From: Alphaproteobacteria bacterium
GTDB taxonomy: Bacteria > Pseudomonadota > Alphaproteobacteria > M2410
Length of the DNA stretch: 5,286 nucleotides
NCBI GenBank assembly: GCA_021774955.1
Contig: JAJFIN010000517.1
Span: 1 to 5,286, forward strand
Direction: 5' to 3'
Within the stretch, counting starts at the first letter, position 1. Each line of letters opens with the position of its first letter. Shown here piece by piece: positions 1 to 5,157 of the stretch. Under the pieces are notes generated by a model. The model saw only the letters and a program-made list of their open reading frames with translations. It was not told the DNA's origin and did not search any database. Made by a program: the position numbers and the translations under genes.

Positions 1-394
1 CTTCTGCGAATGTCTGACCGGGCTGGGCACTGGCCGTCCAAATTGCCGCGACCGGCTTTATCCACGATGTGTCGTCGAGCGTGCCCGGTCGGAAGGTCAA
101 CATGGGCATATTACCTGGTGGTTCGGTATAAAGGCGCACCCCACAGTCCCGGCAATAGCGTTGGGGAATTTCGTTACCAGATTCCGCGATCCGCATCCAC
201 GACCCAAGCTCGCCTTTTGTGATCTCCAAGGTCTCGCGCAAAACTGGCATGCCGATGCTGAAGGCCGAGCCGGTGATGCGTTGACAGTCCTGGCAATGGC
301 ATTCGACGACGGCAAGCGGCGGCGCGATCAGGCGATAGCGGATGGCGCCGCAGGCGCAGCCACCTTCAACGGGAAAATCCGGTAGTTTGGGCAT
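1..394 (-). CDS. GFA/CENP-V family zinc-binding protein, partial (C-terminus beyond left edge)
   Basis: Translating the minus strand from the ATG at 394-392 gives 131 codons with no stop before the window edge, so the C-terminus is missing. The cysteine pattern is that of the GFA (glutathione-dependent formaldehyde-activating enzyme)/CENP-V fold: GGCACG with C13 and C15, ECHCQDC with C32, C34 and C37, then YCRDCG with C81 and C84. These seven cysteines are the expected zinc ligands, followed by the usual RLY stretch. Family members are small (roughly 130-190 residues) and cytoplasmic. A few bind glutathione and speed formaldehyde adduct formation; most have no proven role, so 'formaldehyde-activating' should not be read as established here. 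The start is supported by AGGAG (complement of 401-405) six bases upstream of the ATG. The gene diverges from the SDR gene across a 133-bp shared control region. Family assignment is secure; function is not. Confidence 0.88.
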   Translation of the reverse strand, partial: MPKLPDFPVEGGCACGAIRYRLIAPPLAVVECHCQDCQRITGSAFSIGMPVLRETLEITKGELGSWMRIAESGNEIPQRYCRDCGVRLYTEPPGNMPMLTFRPGTLDDTSWIKPVAAIWTASAQPGQTFAE

Positions 395-527
395 CGATCT
401 CTCCTACAAATTCTTGGTTCTCGTTCAGCGCCCAGCGAATCCAGTAGCAGGACGCTCGGCAATTATTCATACTAGAATATCGTAAAGTCGAAGGCCGGAA
501 CAAAAACAATAATGAGAGGAAAGCTTC
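395..527. promoter_or_regulatory. Divergent intergenic control region
   Basis: These 133 bases separate the starts of the GFA-family gene (leftward) and the SDR gene (rightward), so both promoters should lie here. The part from about 461 to 513 is clearly more AT-rich than the flanking genes. TAGAAT at 473-478 resembles a -10 box for the rightward direction, but no good -35 box sits 16-18 bases upstream. Its complement could serve the leftward direction equally weakly. The Shine-Dalgarno for the SDR is GAGAGGA at 514-520, seven bases before the ATG at 528. Promoter positions are guesses; that the region is a divergent control region follows from the gene layout. Confidence 0.6.
464..479. repeat. 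Short inverted repeat TATTC-N6-GAATA, possible operator
   Basis: A perfect inverted repeat with 5-base arms (464-468 and 475-479) around the 6-base spacer ATACTA lies in the AT-rich centre of the divergent control region and overlaps the only -10-like sequence, TAGAAT at 473-478. A dimeric repressor bound here could control both flanking genes. The arms are short and AT-rich, so chance occurrence is quite possible. No regulator gene is present in the window. Confidence 0.3.
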
Positions 528-1307
528 ATGACAGAACTCCAATCCTTGAGCCGGTCGGTGGGGGGACTGACCGTGCTGGTCACCGGCGCGGCAAGCGGTA
601 TGGGCCGGGCGACCGCGCATGTCTTTGCAGTCGAAGGGGCGAATGTCGCGGTGACCGATTACACATTAGAAAGTGCTGAGACGGTCGCCAGAGAGATCGA
701 GGAAAAGGATCAAGCGGCGAAAGCCTGGAAACTCGATGTCAGCGATACGGGCGAAATCAGCGCCACGATCTCTGCCATCGCCAGCCACTTTGGCGGGCTC
801 GACATCATCGTCAACAATGCGGGCATTTCCGCGATGTGCCCGCTCGACGATGATGGTTATGACGCCGTGTGGGACAAGGCTCTATCCGTATTGCTGTCTG
901 CCCACCAGCGGATCGTGCGCGCGGGACTTCCCTATCTCCGGCAATCAAAATCGCCGCGCATTGTCAATATCGCCTCGACCGAAGCGCTGGGTGCGTCCGA
1001 AGGCGATACGTCTTACGCTGCCGCCAAAGCCGGTGTGACCGGGCTGACCCGCGCCATGGCGGTCGATCTTGGCCGCGACGGCATCACGGTCAATTGCATC
1101 TGCCCCGGCCCCATCCACACCGGCATGACGGAAGCCATCTCTGACGAACACAAGACCATCTTTGCCAAACGGCGCACGGCGCTCAGGCGCTACGGCGCGC
1201 CAGAAGAAGTGGCGCATATGACCTTAAGCCTGTGCCTGCCTGCGGCGTCTTTCATTACCGGCACCGTGATCCCAGTTGATGGCGGGTTGATGGCACGGAA
1301 TGCTTGA
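528..1307 (+). CDS. Classical SDR-family NAD(P)-dependent oxidoreductase
   Basis: The 259-residue length is typical of the classical short-chain dehydrogenase/reductase family, cytoplasmic enzymes that interconvert alcohols and ketones with NAD(H) or NADP(H). Visible motifs are the Rossmann glycine motif TGAASGMG at 19-26, acidic D44 near the end of the second strand (favouring NAD over NADP), LDV at 69-71, NNAG at 96-99, catalytic S150 in NIAS, the YAAAK pair Y163/K167, the PGP loop at 193-195 and the C-terminal GG before the end. Unusually, the helix that normally carries the tetrad Asn in a VNL motif reads VLLSAHQ at 121-127, placing L122 where Asn is expected. GAGAGGA at 514-520 supports the start. 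The stop is 33 bp before an acyl-CoA dehydrogenase gene, suggesting one operon. FabG-like reduction of 3-oxoacyl groups is an alternative role; the downstream monooxygenase makes alcohol-to-ketone oxidation attractive, but that is inference. Confidence 0.93.
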   Translation: MTELQSLSRSVGGLTVLVTGAASGMGRATAHVFAVEGANVAVTDYTLESAETVAREIEEKDQAAKAWKLDVSDTGEISATISAIASHFGGLDIIVNNAGISAMCPLDDDGYDAVWDKALSVLLSAHQRIVRAGLPYLRQSKSPRIVNIASTEALGASEGDTSYAAAKAGVTGLTRAMAVDLGRDGITVNCICPGPIHTGMTEAISDEHKTIFAKRRTALRRYGAPEEVAHMTLSLCLPAASFITGTVIPVDGGLMARNA

Positions 1308-1340
1308 ATAAGAATTCAACAACAAACGGAGGAAACGACA

Positions 1341-2573
1341 ATGGCGATTGATTTTGAAATTCCAGAAGAGGCGCGTGAAGTGCGCGAACGTGTGCGCCAG
1401 TTTGTGCAGGATGAATGTATTCCCGCCGAAGAACAATTGAACGAACGTCCTTATAAGGAGGTTTTGGGTGAGTTACGCAAAAAGGCGCGAGCGCAAGGGC
1501 TCTGGTGTCCGTTTATTCCGCCGGAGCATGGCGGCATGGGTCTTGGGCCACTCGCAAATGCGCTCGTGCAAATGGAACTGGGTGAAAGCTATCTGGGTGC
1601 GCTGGCCATGAACACTCAAGGGCCAGACGATGCGACCATGCTGACGCTGTTGGTCCACGGGACCGATTACCAGAAGGAGAAATTCCTGAAACCGCTGCTC
1701 AACGGTGAAAAACGCATCTGCTATTCGATGACCGAGAAAGCCGCTGGCGCCGATGCCACAGGCATGCAAACGGCCGCCGTGCGCGACGGCGACAATTGGG
1801 TTTTGAATGGTGAGAAATGGTTTTCGAGTGCCGCCAGTGTTGCCGACATTGCCGTTGTCATGGCCAAGACCGATCCCGATGCCGCGCGCCACAACCGTTA
1901 TTCGACCTTTATCGTAGAACTGCCCAATCCCGGCTATGACATCAAGCGAGACATCAAGACCATGGCACTTGAAGGGCCCTATAGCCACGTCCTGGGGGGC
2001 GGTCATTCGGAGGTACTCATCAAGGATCTGGTTGTGCCAGACGCCAACCTCCTTGGCGGTCAAGGCAATGGCTTTTCCATGGGTCAGCACCGGCTCGCCT
2101 ATGGGCGCCTGCGTCACGGCATGCACAATATCGCGATGGCCCAGCGTGCGCTCGACATGGCGGTAAAACATGTGACCAACCGCGAGACTTTCGGCAAGCG
2201 GCTTGCTGACCGGCAGGGCATACAATGGATGCTCGCCGATTGCGCCGAGCAGATCTATATTTCCCGGCTGATGCTGCTTCACATTGCCTACAAGGCCGAG
2301 AATGAAATGGATCTGCGGCAGGAGAACTCTATCGCCAAAGTCTATCTGGCCAATATGGTGCACAAGGTTGTGGATACAGCGATCCAGCTCCATGGCGCCC
2401 TCGGCTATAGCCAAGATACGCCACTGGCCCGTTGGTACACGCATATCCGTTCGCAGCGTCTGGTCGATGGGCCCGACGAGGTGCATCGCTGGACCACGGG
2501 CCGCAATGTCGTGCGCGCTTTTGAGAGGGACGGCACCACGGCAAACGCCACAGGCGGTGAATTGTTTGGGTAG
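1341..2573 (+). CDS. Acyl-CoA dehydrogenase, ACAD10/11-like subgroup
   Basis: This 410-residue FAD enzyme should oxidise an acyl-CoA to the trans-2-enoyl-CoA, passing electrons to electron-transfer flavoprotein. The N-terminal helical domain covers about 5-120. The central beta domain has CYSMTEKAAGADATGMQT at 127-144 (the flavin/substrate strand) and NGEKWFSS at 156-163. The C-terminal helical domain has RETFGKRLADRQ at 281-292, with the FAD-contacting Arg R281, and QLHGALGYSQDTPLARWY at 349-366. The stretch LVDGPDEVHRW at 374-384 matches the DGPDEVH signature I associate with the ACAD10/ACAD11 branch; by manual alignment D376 stands where medium-chain enzymes carry the catalytic Glu. There is no fused kinase domain, unlike the animal proteins. 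GGAGGA at 1328-1333, seven bases before the ATG, is a near-ideal Shine-Dalgarno. The gene lies 33 bp after the SDR gene with no terminator between. The family is certain; acyl substrate and chain length are unknown. Confidence 0.95.
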   Translation: MAIDFEIPEEAREVRERVRQFVQDECIPAEEQLNERPYKEVLGELRKKARAQGLWCPFIPPEHGGMGLGPLANALVQMELGESYLGALAMNTQGPDDATMLTLLVHGTDYQKEKFLKPLLNGEKRICYSMTEKAAGADATGMQTAAVRDGDNWVLNGEKWFSSAASVADIAVVMAKTDPDAARHNRYSTFIVELPNPGYDIKRDIKTMALEGPYSHVLGGGHSEVLIKDLVVPDANLLGGQGNGFSMGQHRLAYGRLRHGMHNIAMAQRALDMAVKHVTNRETFGKRLADRQGIQWMLADCAEQIYISRLMLLHIAYKAENEMDLRQENSIAKVYLANMVHKVVDTAIQLHGALGYSQDTPLARWYTHIRSQRLVDGPDEVHRWTTGRNVVRAFERDGTTANATGGELFG

Positions 2574-2601
2574 GAAGGAATTCTTAAGACGGCGGGGATT
2601 G

Positions 2602-2623
2602 AGTTCGGTTTTGTGACCGAACT
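2602..2623 (+). other. Perfect 8-bp hairpin downstream of the acyl-CoA dehydrogenase
   Basis: AGTTCGGT (2602-2609) pairs perfectly with ACCGAACT (2616-2623) around a six-base loop, 28 bases after the dehydrogenase stop codon. The location fits a transcript 3' end or processing hairpin, but the downstream sequence is GGCCCTTTGCCC with no immediate T-run, so it is not a textbook intrinsic terminator. It could also stabilise the upstream message or, being a DNA palindrome, act as an operator for the monooxygenase gene. Confidence 0.45.
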
Positions 2624-2659
2624 GGCCCTTTGCCCACCTTGCGTCTTCTAACCATTGAA

Positions 2660-2703
2660 TTTTTCCTCTTTTTTGGGCACACTTCCCTAAAAAAGAGAAA
2701 AAA
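2660..2703 (+). promoter_or_regulatory. Long AU-rich hairpin reaching the monooxygenase ribosome-binding region
   Basis: CTCTTTTTTGGG at 2666-2677 pairs with CCC (2685-2687) and AAAAAAGAG (2689-2697), giving 12 base pairs with one bulged T at 2688 and loop CACACTT. After one C/A mismatch (2665/2698), T2660-T2664 can pair with A2699-A2703, lengthening the stem to within two bases of the ATG at 2706. The only Shine-Dalgarno-like bases for the monooxygenase, GAG at 2695-2697, lie inside the stem at a suitable 8-base spacing. Folding in mRNA should therefore hinder ribosome entry. The T-run is on the 5' arm and the A-run on the 3' arm, the reverse of an intrinsic terminator for either strand. Confidence 0.5.
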
Positions 2704-2705
2704 TA

Positions 2706-4205
2706 ATGACCAACCAACATGTCGACGTTCTGATCATCGGGGCCGGTATTTCCGGGATCGGGGCGGCTTATCACCTAAAAAAACACTGCCCGACCCGCTC
2801 CTTTACGATCCTTGAAGGGCGCGACAAGATCGGTGGTACCTGGGACTTGTTCCGCTATCCAGGCATCCGCTCGGATTCAGACATGTATACGTTGGGCTAT
2901 TCGTTTCGGCCGTGGAAAGAAGAAAAGGCCATCGCCGATGCACCGTCGATCCTGAAATATTTGAATGAAGCCGCTGACGAATACGGCATTCGGGGGAAAA
3001 TCCAGTTCAACCACCAAGTCAAACGCGCTTCTTGGTCCAGCGAGAACGCCCAATGGACCATTGAGGTCGAACGGGGCGAGGCGAAAGAGCTGGTCACCTT
3101 CACCTGTAATTTCTTTTTCATGTGCGGCGGTTATTACAAATATTCAGAAGGGTACACGCCTGATTTTCCTGGTGCGGATCGTTTTCAAGGCCGCGTGGTT
3201 CACCCGCAATTTTGGACAGATGACATCGATTATAAAGATAAACGCGTCGTGGTGATTGGCAGTGGGGCGACTGCTGTCACACTCATCCCAGAAATTGCCA
3301 AGGAGGCAGCGCATGTCACTATGCTGCAGCGCTCGCCCACTTATATGGTGTCGCGTCCGGCAGAAGATGCGCTTGCTAATTGGCTACGTCGGTACCTTCC
3401 GGCAAAGGTCGCTTATGGTTTGACACGGTGGAAGAACGTGTCTCTTGGCCGCTTCTTCTTTGACCGCGCAAGAAAGTATCCGAAACAAGCGGCCGAACGG
3501 CTCATCGATATGGTGAAAGAGCAATTGCCAGAAGGCTATGACGTCGAAAAGCACTTTACGCCGAGTTATAATCCTTGGGACGAACGGCTTTGTCTTGTGC
3601 CTGATGGCGATATGTTTGAAGCGATTAGCGATGGCCGCGCCTCGGTCGTGACCGATCATATCGACACCTTCACCGAAAAGGGCATCAAACTGAAATCGGG
3701 CGAAGAACTGGAAGCGGACCTGATTGTCACCGCCACCGGATTGCAGTTAGAAGTGTTCAATGGCGTCGATGTCTTAGTCGATGGAGAAAAGATCAAAGCC
3801 TCCGACCGACTGAACTATAAGGGCGTGATGTTCTCCGATGTGCCGAACCTTGCCTCGACCATGGGTTATACCAACGCCTCTTGGACGCTGAAGGCCGATC
3901 TCACATCCGGTTATATCTGCCGTCTTCTCAACCATATGGAAAAAACCGGCACGCCGATCTGCACGCCACGCCAAACCGATCCTTCGGTCACGGAGGAGCC
4001 TTGGGTTGATTTCACCTCCGGTTATTTCCAGCGCGCGAGAGACATTCTACCCAAGCAAGGGTCTGAGAAACCCTGGAAGCTTAATCAGAATGTCTTCCTC
4101 GACAAAATCATGTTAGGCTGGGGCCCTATCGACGACGGGGTCATGGAATTCTCCAAGCCGAAACCGGCAGCGACCGAGAAGGACCTTGCCGTCGCCGCAG
4201 AATAG
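2706..4205 (+). CDS. ethA: EthA-type Baeyer-Villiger flavin monooxygenase (class B, FAD/NADPH)
   Basis: The 499-residue product closely resembles, from memory, Mycobacterium tuberculosis EthA (about 489 residues) along its whole length. EthA-type enzymes use NADPH and O2 to insert oxygen next to a carbonyl, turning ketones into esters or lactones; EthA also S-oxidises thioamides such as ethionamide. Visible motifs are the FAD Rossmann GAGISG at 12-17, E37 ending the second strand, GGTWDLFRYPGIRSDSDMY at 43-61, the Baeyer-Villiger fingerprint FQGRVVHPQFW at 160-170, the NADPH Rossmann GSGATA at 185-190, QRSPTY at 208-213, the EthA hallmark NPWDERLCLVPDGD at 289-302, TATG at 342-345 and GYTNASWTLKADL at 387-399. 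The fingerprint ends W-T rather than the canonical W-P or W-D. There is no signal peptide, so it should be cytoplasmic or membrane-associated. The start agrees with the family N-terminus. It follows the dehydrogenase by 132 bp. The symbol marks family membership; orthology is not proven, and no EthR-like regulator is present in the window. Confidence 0.93.
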   Translation: MTNQHVDVLIIGAGISGIGAAYHLKKHCPTRSFTILEGRDKIGGTWDLFRYPGIRSDSDMYTLGYSFRPWKEEKAIADAPSILKYLNEAADEYGIRGKIQFNHQVKRASWSSENAQWTIEVERGEAKELVTFTCNFFFMCGGYYKYSEGYTPDFPGADRFQGRVVHPQFWTDDIDYKDKRVVVIGSGATAVTLIPEIAKEAAHVTMLQRSPTYMVSRPAEDALANWLRRYLPAKVAYGLTRWKNVSLGRFFFDRARKYPKQAAERLIDMVKEQLPEGYDVEKHFTPSYNPWDERLCLVPDGDMFEAISDGRASVVTDHIDTFTEKGIKLKSGEELEADLIVTATGLQLEVFNGVDVLVDGEKIKASDRLNYKGVMFSDVPNLASTMGYTNASWTLKADLTSGYICRLLNHMEKTGTPICTPRQTDPSVTEEPWVDFTSGYFQRARDILPKQGSEKPWKLNQNVFLDKIMLGWGPIDDGVMEFSKPKPAATEKDLAVAAE

Positions 4206-4227
4206 CGAGTTTCCGTCGAACCCTGTT

Positions 4228-4407
4228 CTACTTACCCTTCCAATTGGGCGCGCGTTTTTCGGCAAAGGCGATGGCGCCTTCGCGCGCGTCTTCGCTGGAC
4301 ATAACCGGTGCGGTGATGACGTTGTGCTTTTTAAACATTTCGTCGCTCGACCAGTCCTGAGATTCGAACACAACTTGCTTCGAGGCGACAACGGCAAGCG
4401 GACCATT
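4228..4407 (-). pseudogene. Enoyl-CoA hydratase C-terminal relic
   Basis: Read on the minus strand, the frame ending in TAG at 4230-4228 encodes 59 residues typical of the C-terminus of a crotonase-superfamily enoyl-CoA hydratase. It begins NGPLAVVASKQVV, the familiar NxPLAVxAxK helix, and continues through SQDWSSDEMF to VMSSEDAREGAIAFAEKRAP and NWKGK at the stop. Full-length enzymes are about 250-290 residues, so the CoA-binding and oxyanion-hole regions with the two catalytic glutamates are absent. Upstream on the minus strand the frame loses resemblance (residues RAGPRRVRALHH) and meets an in-frame TGA near 4453. I found no family-like sequence in the other two minus frames there, and no start codon with a ribosome site. 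It lies between the convergent monooxygenase end, 22 bp away, and the promoter side of the GST gene. It is probably left by a deletion or rearrangement. Crotonase identity is confident; whether any product is made is doubtful. Confidence 0.8.
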
Positions 4408-4421
4408 GTGATGAAGCGCAC

Positions 4422-4440
4422 GGACCCGCCGTGGACCCGC
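4422..4440. repeat. Tandem 8-bp direct repeat GGACCCGC, 11-bp period
   Basis: GGACCCGC occurs at 4422-4429 and again at 4433-4440, separated by CGT. The pair sits between the point where hydratase similarity stops (about 4407) and the leader of the GST gene. It may be a scar of the event that truncated the hydratase, or a regulator site, since an 11-bp period puts both copies on nearly the same face of the helix. Two short copies can also arise by chance in GC-rich DNA. Confidence 0.4.
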
Positions 4441-4488
4441 TCGTAACGATCAGCTAAGCTTCATATCACAAAAGAAAGGACCCCCAAA
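4441..4488 (+). promoter_or_regulatory. Leader and ribosome-binding site of the GST gene
   Basis: This short, less GC-rich leader precedes the GST gene. GAAAGGA at 4474-4480, eight bases before the ATG at 4489, is a good Shine-Dalgarno and fixes the start. A promoter must lie here or within the hydratase relic if the GST is not read through from the monooxygenase. CATATC (4462-4467) is a weak -10 candidate; I could not find a convincing -35 partner. Confidence 0.4.
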
Positions 4489-5142
4489 ATGCCCATTCTT
4501 CACGGCGCGTCTGCGTCTCCTTTTGTCCGAAAAGTCCGCATTGTCCTTGCTATCAAGGGCATTGACTACGACCACGAACAAGTCATGCCGGGCACCACTA
4601 CGCCGGAATATCTTGAGAAGAGTCCGCTGGCTAAGATTCCTTGCTGGGAGGATGGCGATCTGGTGTTGCCCGATTCCTCAGTCATCGTCGCCTATCTCGA
4701 AAAGCTCCAACCCGAGCCCGCTGTCTATCCATCTGATCCGGCCGATTATGGCCGTGCACTCTGGTATGAGGAATATGCCGATACGGCCTGTGCGCCCGCC
4801 ATCGGGCCCAAGATTTTCTTTCAACGCGTGGTGATCAAAGGCCTTATGGGCAAGGAGATCGATGAAGCGGCGGTGGAAAAGGCGGTCGCCGAGGACCTAC
4901 CGCCCGTATTCGATTATCTTGAGGGCCAGGTGCCCGAAACCGGCGATGCTATTGTCGGCGGCAAATTCTCCATCGCCGATATTGCGATCGGAACCGAGTT
5001 TGTCAATCTTCACCATGCCGGTGAATCAGTCGATGCAAACCGCTGGCCGAAGCTTGCAGCATATGTTGAGAGAGTTCACGCCAATCCGCATTTCGCACCG
5101 ATCATTGCGGCGGAGAAGAAATCCCTCGGCCTCGACAGCTGA
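4489..5142 (+). CDS. Glutathione S-transferase family protein
   Basis: The 217-residue product has the two-domain soluble GST layout. The N-terminal thioredoxin-like domain (about 1-80) begins with ILHGASASPFVRKVRI, where the serine at S8 or S10 is the likely thiolate-stabilising position. It contains the cis-proline in KIPC (P51) and the glutathione gamma-glutamyl contact pair D62-S63 in LPDSSVIVAYLE. The C-terminal helical domain (about 88-210) carries FSIADIAIG at 160-168, the N-capping box S161/D164 conserved in GSTs, and ends with the common RVHANPHF-type helix. GSTs conjugate or remove glutathione on electrophiles, or isomerise them, in the cytoplasm. GAAAGGA at 4474-4480 supports the start. 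The gene follows the monooxygenase on the same strand, but 283 bp and an antisense relic intervene, so co-transcription is uncertain. It may protect against reactive intermediates of the neighbouring pathway, or be unrelated. The subclass cannot be fixed by eye. Confidence 0.93.
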   Translation: MPILHGASASPFVRKVRIVLAIKGIDYDHEQVMPGTTTPEYLEKSPLAKIPCWEDGDLVLPDSSVIVAYLEKLQPEPAVYPSDPADYGRALWYEEYADTACAPAIGPKIFFQRVVIKGLMGKEIDEAAVEKAVAEDLPPVFDYLEGQVPETGDAIVGGKFSIADIAIGTEFVNLHHAGESVDANRWPKLAAYVERVHANPHFAPIIAAEKKSLGLDS

Positions 5143-5157
5143 TCAAGAGCACCGAGG

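Noticed and set aside
10..385. Plus-strand and alternative minus-strand small frames at the left end
   Set aside because: They are shadows of the GFA-family gene, whose minus-strand frame has the complete conserved cysteine pattern and a good ribosome site.
366..620. An 84-codon minus-strand frame spanning the divergent intergenic region
   Set aside because: It overlaps the starts of two well-supported genes and both their control regions, and has no recognisable motif.
2660..2703. Intrinsic terminator for the dehydrogenase transcript
   Set aside because: The T-run is on the 5' arm and the A-run on the 3' arm with no T-run after the stem on either strand, so it does not fit a Rho-independent terminator; treated instead as a possible translational control hairpin.
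1473..2774. A 433-codon open frame on the minus strand opposite the acyl-CoA dehydrogenase
   Set aside because: It is antisense to a gene with unmistakable family motifs, has a low-plausibility composition rich in His, Gly and Ile, and shows no recognisable domain; long antisense frames are common opposite GC-rich genes.
4113..4421. A 102-codon minus-strand frame with an ATG start overlapping the hydratase relic
   Set aside because: It is in a different frame from the hydratase similarity and runs into the 3' end of the monooxygenase gene; its sequence is not crotonase-like, so it is a shadow.
4186..4446. An 86-codon plus-strand frame between the monooxygenase and the GST
   Set aside because: It lies opposite the enoyl-CoA hydratase relic, whose minus-strand reading gives clear family similarity; the plus reading resembles nothing and lacks a convincing ribosome site.
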